In this document: positions 58,012 to 64,000 of the stretch, in pieces
Position numbering within the stretch: the stretch's first letter is position 1
Layout: every line of letters starts with the position of its first letter
NCBI GenBank assembly: GCA_937873515.1
Contig: CALMYB010000007.1
Span: forward strand, 1 to 64,000
Reading direction: 5' to 3'
Origin: an uncultured Acidobacteriota bacterium
GTDB lineage: Bacteria > Acidobacteriota > Blastocatellia > Pyrinomonadales > Pyrinomonadaceae
Length of the DNA: 64,000 bases
The notes under the pieces: model-generated
What the model was told of the DNA's origin: nothing
The model's database searches: none
What the model saw: the letters and a program-made list of their open reading frames with translations, nothing else
Program-made: the position numbers and the translations under genes

Positions 58012-58398
58012 ATGCCGTTGACCAGGCCCGCGATCTTGCTTTTTGGACTCAACCTTCTTGACGCCCTGCTCACCATAATTTGGGTCCGCAGCGGCGTTGC
58101 TACCGAAAGTAACCAACTGATGGCAAGCCTTCTCGACATCGGCAACGCGCCATTTTTGATCGTGAAAGTCGCCATCGGCGCAGTCGCGGCGATAGTCATA
58201 ATGCGTTGGGGAGCAAAGCCGATCGCACGATACGGATTAGCGGTAGCCCTCGCAATTTATATCGGGCTGATGGGGATACATCTCTTCACCGGCCTGGCAG
58301 CTTTCGGATATATCTCTGACAGCCTTGCCAAGGGCGTGAGCGATCCTGTTGTCGGCTTTCTTACTGCGTCCTTCTCGGTTTTTTCGTCGCTTTTCTGA
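58012..58398 (+). CDS. DUF5658-type small membrane protein
   Basis: A 128-residue protein with three hydrophobic segments and the start FGLNLLDALLTIIWVRSGVATESNQLMASLL, typical of the DUF5658 family (unknown role). The ATG at 58012 follows a GGAGAAGA ribosome-binding site. The in-frame extension to 57838 gives an unrelated N terminus and is not used. Confidence 0.82.
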   Translation: MPLTRPAILLFGLNLLDALLTIIWVRSGVATESNQLMASLLDIGNAPFLIVKVAIGAVAAIVIMRWGAKPIARYGLAVALAIYIGLMGIHLFTGLAAFGYISDSLAKGVSDPVVGFLTASFSVFSSLF

Positions 58399-58488
58399 TC
58401 TTTTTCCGTTCCAAGGGGCTGAAACCTTTCGTCGAAATTGAATGTAATGCACAACGGGGCGCGTTTCTTTGCGCATCTCAAGTATTGT

Positions 58489-58494
58489 TATATT
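58489..58494 (+). promoter_or_regulatory. Candidate -10 (TATATT) for the HtrA gene
   Basis: TATATT 21 bp before the ATG at 58516; a TTGCGC lies 14 bp upstream of it. No heat-shock-type element was recognised. Confidence 0.3.
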
Positions 58495-58515
58495 TTTCGA
58501 TAGAGGTTTCATAAA

Positions 58516-59712
58516 ATGAGCAGAACTCCGGTTTACCAATTATCGGGCAGGCAGATACTCGTGCTTTCGCTCTCGTCGGCATTCATCGCGATCGGCCTGG
58601 CCGCGGCCGCGGCACTAATAATCACTTCAAGGCATTCGGCCGATCCGTCGGCAGTCATTAAGGCAGAATCAGGGCCCGTTAACGCAGGTATTTCGGACCC
58701 GGCAACGGTCTCTGACGAACAGAACAATATCGAGGTCTACAAGGCGATCGCTCCTGGGGTTGCCTTCATCAACACGACTTCGTATCAGCAGGATTTTTGG
58801 GGCAATGTTCAGGAAGGCAAAGGTAACGGCTCGGGTTCGGTGATCGACCCGAACGGCGACGTCCTGACGAACTATCATGTGATCGAAGGTGCACAGAAGC
58901 TCTCGGTCAGCTTTGGCGGCGATAAAACGTACCCGGCAAAAGTGATCGGCGGCGATCCGGACACTGACCTCGCCGTCATCAGGATCGAGAATCCGCCCGC
59001 GGGTCTGACGGTCGTGCCGCTTGGCGATTCGGACAAGCTCGTCGTCGGGCAAAAGGTCCTTGCGATCGGCAACCCGTTCGGCCTCGATAGAACGCTCACG
59101 ACCGGCGTCATCTCCGGTCTACAGCGGCCGATACGTGCCGTCAACGGCAGGCCGATCGACGCTGCGATCCAGACCGACGCGTCGATCAACCCCGGAAATT
59201 CGGGCGGTCCGCTGCTTGATAAGTACGGCAAGATGATCGGCATCAACTCGCAGATCTTGTCGCCGCAGGGCGGTTCGGTCGGTGTCGGGTTTGCCGTACC
59301 GGTAAATATCGCAAAACGCGTCGTCCCGCAGCTTATACAGTTCGGCGAAGTTCGTCGGCCAAAGCTCGGGGCAAGTACGATGAGCGTCGCGAGTCTTTTG
59401 GATCAGGGTGCTCGCCTTCCGGTCGAAAGCGGCCTGTTGATCCGGAGCGTAACCCAAGGCTCACCCGCTGCGGCTTCCGGCCTGAAAGGCCTAAGCCAGG
59501 CGAATGACGGCAGCATCCTGCTTGGTGACATTATCGAGAGCATCGACGGTGAAAAGCTTACGACGAACGACGATCTTTATCGGCTGCTCGACAAGAAGCA
59601 GATCGGCGACACGATCCAGATCGAGGTCTTCCGAGGCGGCAAGCGAGTAACAGTTCCGCTAAAACTTCAGGCTCCGACGAATCGGCGAACACAGCCGCAG
59701 CAGTATCAGTAA
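58516..59712 (+). CDS. HtrA/DegP-like periplasmic serine protease
   Basis: A 398-residue envelope protease. An N-terminal membrane anchor (about 12-36) precedes a trypsin-like domain with H121 (LTNYHVIEG), D151 (DTDLAVI) and S229 (NPGNSGGPL), and one PDZ domain (about 290-385, SPAAASGLKG, LLGDIIESIDGEKL). The triad is complete. This single-PDZ, anchored form is closer to DegS/HhoA than to two-PDZ DegP. It is a likely partner of rseP in envelope stress responses (inference). Confidence 0.93.
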   Translation: MSRTPVYQLSGRQILVLSLSSAFIAIGLAAAAALIITSRHSADPSAVIKAESGPVNAGISDPATVSDEQNNIEVYKAIAPGVAFINTTSYQQDFWGNVQEGKGNGSGSVIDPNGDVLTNYHVIEGAQKLSVSFGGDKTYPAKVIGGDPDTDLAVIRIENPPAGLTVVPLGDSDKLVVGQKVLAIGNPFGLDRTLTTGVISGLQRPIRAVNGRPIDAAIQTDASINPGNSGGPLLDKYGKMIGINSQILSPQGGSVGVGFAVPVNIAKRVVPQLIQFGEVRRPKLGASTMSVASLLDQGARLPVESGLLIRSVTQGSPAAASGLKGLSQANDGSILLGDIIESIDGEKLTTNDDLYRLLDKKQIGDTIQIEVFRGGKRVTVPLKLQAPTNRRTQPQQYQ

Positions 59713-59794
59713 CTCGGCGATCCTAACGGGATCTCGGCGGTGCGGACGCGAAAGAGTGCATTCCGCATCGCCCATTTCTTCTGAACGACCTCAA

Positions 59795-60034
59795 ATGCAG
59801 GACATTGACCTTTTCTACAACGACGGCACCGGCTGGATGTGCAAGCAGTGCGAGAAGGAGATAGGCCTGCAAAAAGAGCTCGAACACGCGCACGCACGTT
59901 TCTTTCGCGAAGGCGAGGCCGAGAGCAAATTCCCGACATTCTCAGATCAGGCACGCGCAAAATGGCTCGACCGCGTCGCCGAAGTGCTGATCTGCCCACG
60001 CTGCGGCGTCACCGAGAAGGTAGGTAAGCACTAA
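59795..60034 (+). CDS. Small zinc-ribbon protein
   Basis: A 79-residue protein with CKQC near residue 16 and CPRC near residue 68, separated by a charged helix (EKEIGLQKELEHAHARFFRE). Unknown function. The ATG at 59795 is chosen over an upstream in-frame Met at 59756. Confidence 0.72.
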   Translation: MQDIDLFYNDGTGWMCKQCEKEIGLQKELEHAHARFFREGEAESKFPTFSDQARAKWLDRVAEVLICPRCGVTEKVGKH

Positions 60035-60070
60035 CCGCAACCCTCTTTTCCAGACGCGATCAAACGCTTG

Positions 60071-60076
60071 TATAAT
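60071..60076 (+). promoter_or_regulatory. Candidate -10 box (TATAAT)
   Basis: TTGTATAAT with a perfect TATAAT ending 9 bp before the ATG at 60086 of the monophosphatase gene. With normal spacing the transcript would start at about the start codon, so this may be a leaderless message. Confidence 0.45.
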
Positions 60077-60085
60077 CTCACTCAG

Positions 60086-60928
60086 ATGCTTGAGAGGGAA
60101 CTTGAGACTGCGCGGGATCTGGCGTTCAAGGCTTCCGTGATGATCCTTGGCCACTACGCCAACGAGATCGTCGCAGAAGAAAAGCTTGGAGCCGACAATA
60201 AGTACGAGCCGGTAACCGCGGCGGATCGCGCCGCGAGCCGTTTGATCGTGGACGGTCTCAAAGATGCATTCCCCGATGACGCGATCCTGTCCGAAGAGGA
60301 GATCGGCGAGGGCCTCGAATGGACGCGTGCGGCGAGGACGTGGATCATCGATCCGATCGACGGAACGGCCGGCTTTATCAAACACGAAGACGATTTCGCG
60401 ATCCAGATCGGCCTTGTCGAGCGAGGCAAGCCCGTCGTCGGCGTCGTGCATTTGCCTGCCTTCGGGACAACGTACGAAGCGGCGCTCGGGCAGGGCGCAT
60501 TCGCGGTGAAGGACGGCGTTCGCACGCGATTGGCGGTTCAAGAGGTCAGTGAGCCGCGCGAGATGCGCATCGCCCTTTCGCGCAATCATTTTAAGCCGCG
60601 AATGAACGTTCTGCTCGATCATTTTCATTTCGCATCGCATATTTACCGTGGTTCGGTCGGCTTGAAAATGGGACTGATAGCTGCGGGCGAATGCGATGTC
60701 TATATTCACCTTAGCGATCGGACGAGACTTTGGGACACCTGCTCGCCGCAGATCATCTTAGAAGAAGCGGGCGGTGTTCTAACCGATGTTTTTGGCGACC
60801 CTTTGGTTTACGACACCCCGGAGCTGAGCAATTTGAACGGCATCGCGGCCTGCGGGTTGAAGGGGCACTCAAAGGTCATCGAAGGCTTGCGTCCGTTCCT
60901 TGAATCTCACGGGAGAAAGCGGAAATAG
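60086..60928 (+). CDS. Inositol-monophosphatase-family phosphatase (CysQ/BPNT-like)
   Basis: Mg-dependent phosphatase of 280 residues. The metal motif is split as in the family: SEEEIGEGLEW, WIIDPIDGTAGFI (DPxDGT) and LWDTCSPQIILEEAGG (WDxxxxxxxxxEAGG). Such enzymes act on 3'-phosphoadenosine 5'-phosphate (CysQ) or inositol phosphates; sequence alone does not decide. Its end is 4 bp before the nuclease gene, so an operon is likely. Confidence 0.9.
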   Translation: MLERELETARDLAFKASVMILGHYANEIVAEEKLGADNKYEPVTAADRAASRLIVDGLKDAFPDDAILSEEEIGEGLEWTRAARTWIIDPIDGTAGFIKHEDDFAIQIGLVERGKPVVGVVHLPAFGTTYEAALGQGAFAVKDGVRTRLAVQEVSEPREMRIALSRNHFKPRMNVLLDHFHFASHIYRGSVGLKMGLIAAGECDVYIHLSDRTRLWDTCSPQIILEEAGGVLTDVFGDPLVYDTPELSNLNGIAACGLKGHSKVIEGLRPFLESHGRKRK

Positions 60929-60932
60929 AGAT

Positions 60933-62210
60933 ATGAAGTTTCTCCACATCGCGGACGTCCATCTCGGGTGCACGCGTTATCAGCTCGCTGAAAGTCCACG
61001 CGATTTCTTTGACGCGTGGATCGATGTGCTGCGCCGCTATGCGATCGGTGAGAAGGTCGATTTCGTTGTAATGGCGGGCGATTTTTTCCATAAGCGCGTC
61101 GTCCCGCCCGAAACGATGAACTATGCCGTCGAGGGACTCACGGAACTAAGGGCCGCGGGTATTCCGGCCATCACGATCGAGGGCAATCACGACCAAAAAT
61201 ATACGGACAGCGAATACAGCTGGCTGCGATCGCTCTCGACGTGGGGCTTTGTAAAGCTATTGGAACCAACGTTTAAGGACGGCGTGCCCACGTATGAAGC
61301 TTGGGATGAGAAAGAGCGGCGAGGCGGCTATATCGACATCGGCCGCGCGAGGATCTTCGGTTCGCAGTGGTTCGGTGCACAGGGAAATCAAATGATCCCA
61401 CTGCTCACGGATGCGATCTCGCAGAACCGCCGTGACGGCGCGTTTCACATTCTTCTGCTTCATACGGACGTCGAAGGCCATCAAGTCCATCCGATCCCGG
61501 CCCTGTCGGTCGATGAATTGATGCGGCTGCGTTCGGTGGTCGATTATGTCGGGCTTGGGCATACGCATATGCGTTACGAGATCGACGACTGGGCGTTCAA
61601 TCCGGGCTCGATCGAGGTTACCAATATTGCCGAATATCGAGAGGACCGAGGCGTCTTCATCGTCGAGGTCGACGAAGCCAACAACGTTTCTGCGAGGCAC
61701 ACCGATGAATACAAATTCAGGCCGTTCCAACAGCTAGCGCTTTATGTCGACGGCATCGACAAGCCCGAAGAATTGACTCGGAGAGTATTGGAAATGGTGC
61801 GTCTTGAAGCTCGTGTCGCCGAGGAAGGCAAGCCGCGGCCGATCATCGAGATAGCATTGCGCGGGAGGCTTGGATTTCCGAATTCGCAGATCGAAATGCG
61901 AATGATCCGAGACGCTGCGCTTGAGATCACTGACGCACTGCACGTACGCATAAAGAACCACACCGTTCCGGTCGAATATCTTGAGACCGAGCCCGCACAA
62001 ACCGATGAAGGCCGGCATCGCATCGAGCGGCGTGTTGTCGAGAGCCTGGTCCTTCGAGACGGCCGATATAAGAATCGATCCGAAGCGATCTCAGAGGCTG
62101 TGATCGGCGCAAAAAGAATGGCCTTAGGGGACGAGTCACCTGAGCGGATCGCGGATTTCATCGCCGGGAAAGCGGCAGATGTGAAGGTGTCGGAGAAAAG
62201 TGCGGGCTAA
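60933..62210 (+). CDS. Mre11/SbcD-like DNA repair nuclease
   Basis: Calcineurin-like phosphoesterase of 425 residues with the Mre11/SbcD motifs: HIADVHLG, VMAGDFFHKR, EGNHDQKY, LLLHTDVEGH and GLGHTHMRYE. The C-terminal part (about 265-425) is a capping/partner-binding region. The usual ATPase partner (SbcC/Rad50) is not in this window; it may lie elsewhere. Begins 4 bp after the phosphatase gene. Confidence 0.9.
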   Translation: MKFLHIADVHLGCTRYQLAESPRDFFDAWIDVLRRYAIGEKVDFVVMAGDFFHKRVVPPETMNYAVEGLTELRAAGIPAITIEGNHDQKYTDSEYSWLRSLSTWGFVKLLEPTFKDGVPTYEAWDEKERRGGYIDIGRARIFGSQWFGAQGNQMIPLLTDAISQNRRDGAFHILLLHTDVEGHQVHPIPALSVDELMRLRSVVDYVGLGHTHMRYEIDDWAFNPGSIEVTNIAEYREDRGVFIVEVDEANNVSARHTDEYKFRPFQQLALYVDGIDKPEELTRRVLEMVRLEARVAEEGKPRPIIEIALRGRLGFPNSQIEMRMIRDAALEITDALHVRIKNHTVPVEYLETEPAQTDEGRHRIERRVVESLVLRDGRYKNRSEAISEAVIGAKRMALGDESPERIADFIAGKAADVKVSEKSAG

Positions 62211-62259
62211 TGTCAGAACCGTCTGCGTTGGTGCGGGCGGTCAGTTCCGCCGAGCACCT

Positions 62260-62410
62260 TCTTGGCTCCGTAGGAGCCGCATGTTCGTAGCACGCCGCTT
62301 CACAAACACCCCGAAGGCGGCTTGCCGCCGACAAGATCTGTCGCTCCTAGCGGAGCTCCAGTATCCATATTGCTGGCGGTTGCTACAAACATTTCGCTCC
62401 TAACGGAGCT
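62260..62410. repeat. Palindromic repeat mosaic, inverted relative to 18199-18350
   Basis: Order: GGCTCCGTAGGAGCCGCATG, GGCGGCTTGCCGCC (62316-62329), CGCTCCTAGCGGAGCTCC, GTTGCTACAAACATTTCGCT and GCTCCTAACGGAGCT. These are the reverse complements, in reverse order, of the modules at 18199-18350. Confidence 0.8.
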
Positions 62411-62443
62411 ATGAACCCCCGCCTTGTCCAACTCAACAAGCTC

Positions 62444-62512
62444 TGGGACAGCCTTGGGACAGCTCTGGGACAAACAAGTCTATTGATGTCAACAGTTACG
62501 GCTTTTGTCCCA
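62444..62512. repeat. Triple TGGGACA at 11-bp period with inverted copy
   Basis: TGGGACA at 62444, 62455 and 62466 (exactly 11 bp apart, one helical turn) and the inverted TGTCCCA at 62506-62512. The layout parallels the TTGTTCCG element at 10472-10520. Confidence 0.8.
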
Positions 62513-62669
62513 GAAAAATCAAAAAAAATATTTTTTCGTCCCGACAACCGATCGTTCTCAAAGATCAATATACGCCACGTGTGTTGCGTATCCTGCTATG
62601 AGTATAGCACATCTGTCAAGCAGTTGTTCACGCCGGATCGCCGTATTGAGCGTAATGTAGATGCGGCTG

Positions 62670-62840
62670 TCTTGGCTCCGGAGGAGCCGAAAGTTTGTAG
62701 CACTCGATCATCCGCAGCCATTTCGGAGGCGGCTTGCCGCCGACAATGGCCTCGTATAGCCACGTCGTTTACGGCGTGGTTTAGGATGGAAAATGAAGTC
62801 CCGGAGGCGGCTTGCCGCCGACGTTTCCTCTGTTGCTCCT
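62670..62840. repeat. Second palindromic repeat mosaic in the right-hand region
   Basis: GGCTCCGGAGGAGCCGAAAG, GGCGGCTTGCCGCC at 62728-62741 and 62806-62819, and GCTCCTACGGAGCTCC. Same modules as at 18.2 and 62.3 kb. Confidence 0.8.
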
Positions 62841-63047
62841 ACGGAGCTCCAGGATCAAATTTGCGACCTCTTTCCCAGGGTGGCGGCCGAGGCGGTCTTA
62901 CCCTGGGCTATATTCTTGCGTCCCCTACGGGGACTAGGATCTTTGCGGGATTTCGCTTGGCGTACTTTGCGTTTCCAAACCGGAATTCTAAACCCAAAGA
63001 ACGAAAAGGCGACGCAAAGGACGCGAAGGTTTGGATGCGGCGACCGA

Positions 63048-63097
63048 GGCGGAAACACGACCGGTAGGGAGTGTGTCCTTGTCGGCGGCAAGCCGCC
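63048..63097. repeat. Type A repeat plus GGCGGC palindrome
   Basis: 63048-63077 is the exact reverse complement of the 30-bp A repeat at 2-31; GGCGGCAAGCCGCC follows at 63084-63097. Further degenerate copies of the latter (TGCGGCAAGCCGC) follow to about 63270. Confidence 0.85.
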
Positions 63098-63625
63098 TCC
63101 GAGATCACTTGTTTCGTACATCGGTCGGGCCCAGCCCGACCGCACTGCGCTGCGGCAAGCCGCCTCCGAGATCGCTTGTTTCGCACATCGGTCGGGCCCG
63201 GTTGCGTTTTTTGCAACACTTGGGGATCTATGACCCAAGAACCCCGACCGCACTGCGCTGCGGCAAGCCGCACGATCCACTGAAAAGGCACGGCCGCGAC
63301 GAGCGATACCGAAAGAACCACCGCTCAGCCACCAATGCACGGATCGGAACGCAATCGATCGCAAATATGAATCTGAGATCTGAAATTTGAGATCGAAACC
63401 CTTTGCGGACTTGTATGTTTCGTATTGGTTCAACTGTTGTAAGGTTGGGCTGACGGAGAATGACAGCACGATTGCGACAAGGTTGTTAGAAACCGACGCA
63501 AAGCTGGTTGCGTCATTCTCCGCCTTCGCAGGTCGATCTCGAACAGTTGAGAGGAACCTTTCGGATTCCGTATTACTGCAAGTTTGAGACAAACCTAGCT
63601 TTTCAAGGAGTTTCAGCATACCACA

Positions 63626-64000
63626 ATGAACAAATCAGAACATACGAACAAATATCTTGACCGACCTTTCGTTGGAATCGACGTCGCCAAAGAGACGCAC
63701 AAAATGCACAAAATGCACAAAATGCACGAAATGCACGATTTGCACGATTTGCACGAAATGCACTTTGTGGGTCCTGAATTTCGGCGTCCGGACCCCGTGT
63801 TCCGCGGTTCGCGGCGGGACAAGAATCGCCGTTCGGCGAGTGGGTTTGTCGGCAGCCGAGCCGCCTCCGAGGATGCGTTGACGCTGGCGTGCCGCAAGCA
63901 TGCGGTTCCGACGGAGGCCAAGAAGGTCCTGGCCTTTGCTGACGGTGCGGTTCCGGGGTCACAATCCCCCAGTGCTAAAGCCAACGCTGGCGGTTCTGAT
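63626..64000 (+). pseudogene. IS110-type transposase start broken by a nonamer repeat (runs off window)
   Basis: MNKSEHTNKYLDRPFVGIDV, then AKET: the first residues match the DEDD-type IS110 N terminus (GIDVAK). Directly after, eight 9-bp units (63697-63768) encode HKM/HEM/HDL triplets, and the rest (to 64000) is repeat-like DNA with no transposase similarity, although the frame stays open to the window end. It reads as a truncated or reassembled insertion-sequence remnant; the missing part could lie beyond the window. Confidence 0.6.
63697..63768. repeat. Nonamer tandem repeat (GCACAAAAT type, 8 units)
   Basis: Units: GCACAAAAT x3, GCACGAAAT, GCACGATTT x2, GCACGAAAT, GCACTTTGT. In frame it encodes a His-rich string. 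A likely slippage site. Confidence 0.85.

Larger units (their letters stand above)
62211..63625. other. Long repeat-rich region without supported genes
   Basis: About 1.4 kb between the nuclease gene and the transposase fragment. Frames here are made of repeat words (several encode SEAACRR-type strings from the GGCGGC palindrome) and are not called. It contains repeat mosaics, the TGGGACA triplet element, an A repeat and an AGATCTGAAATTT word (63368-63388). Confidence 0.8.

Noticed and set aside
62411..63067. A 218-codon open frame in the right-hand repeat region
   Set aside because: It is built from repeat words (recurrent SEAACRR-type strings) with no protein-like pattern or ribosome-binding site.
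62855..63619. A 254-codon minus-strand frame
   Set aside because: Covers the same repeats on the other strand; composition is repeat-driven and no domain is visible.
63697..63768. CRISPR array
   Set aside because: Units are 9 bp, contiguous and without spacers, so this is a simple tandem repeat. No cas genes are in the window.

Overview
The window is a densely coded bacterial chromosome segment of moderately high GC. My hand counts give about 57% in typical coding stretches and less in a few patches. It suggests a Gram-negative-type, didermic, non-phototrophic member of the Acidobacteriota, most likely class Blastocatellia (Pyrinomonadaceae-like). That placement is inference. It rests on the ECF sigma factor paired with a serine/threonine kinase carrying a long C-terminal repeat region, a membrane-anchored protein with an N-terminal Cys motif and a carboxypeptidase-regulatory-like domain, a polysaccharide deacetylase fused to a family-2 glycosyltransferase, and many short palindromic intergenic repeats. 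No rRNA or tRNA gene was found to test it.

Layout. 1-4.1 kb: housekeeping and metabolism (fumarylacetoacetase, YceI, MobA, PurF). 4.2-7.1 kb: a small defence and stability island with a two-gene type II restriction-modification pair, two conserved small proteins, and a VapBC-type toxin-antitoxin pair with a readable autoregulated promoter. 7.2-10.2 kb: membrane and secreted proteins around the tmRNA gene (ssrA, 8145-8518). 10.7-14.6 kb: murI, then rph-fabG-rhomboid-trmB, facing a leftward ECF sigma/kinase pair (14.6-17.6 kb). 18.6-31.7 kb: a long leftward gene cluster, mostly overlapping start/stop codons, for a cell-surface glycan. It holds two GT39-like polytopic glycosyltransferases, a UbiA-type prenyl-phosphate phosphoribosyltransferase, polysaccharide deacetylases, and a set of sugar enzymes (2-epimerase, Gfo/Idh oxidoreductase, DegT aminotransferase, hexapeptide acyltransferase). 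That set matches the logic of Wbp/Wlb synthesis of di-N-acetylated uronic acids. Peptide deformylase and a small zinc-ribbon protein lie at its end.

31.8-38.3 kb: a lipoprotein-sorting-like protein, PlsC, an M14 peptidase and a SpoIID/LytB protein. 39.0-43.4 kb: a rightward run with a secreted unknown, a 27-residue membrane peptide, miaA, hfq, tmk, holB and a DUF2752 protein. 43.4-53.8 kb, leftward: ispG, a four-helix-bundle protein, rseP, dxr, a REP-associated transposase (RAYT) set between palindrome clusters, hisS, a gamma-carbonic-anhydrase-like protein, murJ and a PBP4-type D-Ala-D-Ala carboxypeptidase. 54-62.2 kb: Ogg-type glycosylase, a TPR/aspartyl-protease protein, a PIN protein, a glycine-rich exported protein, DUF5658, HtrA, an inositol-monophosphatase-family protein and an Mre11/SbcD-like nuclease. 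62.2-64 kb: repeat-rich DNA ending in a broken IS110-type transposase start that runs off the window.

Themes. Envelope biogenesis dominates: peptidoglycan precursor (murI), lipid II flipping (murJ), D,D-carboxypeptidase, surface glycan, phospholipid acylation, and envelope proteases (HtrA, RseP, rhomboid). Isoprenoid genes (dxr, ispG) supply the polyprenyl carriers that the glycan cluster and MurJ use. The other theme is repeats. At least four dispersed short-repeat families are visible. Some sit directly against start or stop codons, and three appear to have entered coding sequence (the 39.0 kb secreted protein, the end of hisS, the four-helix-bundle gene).
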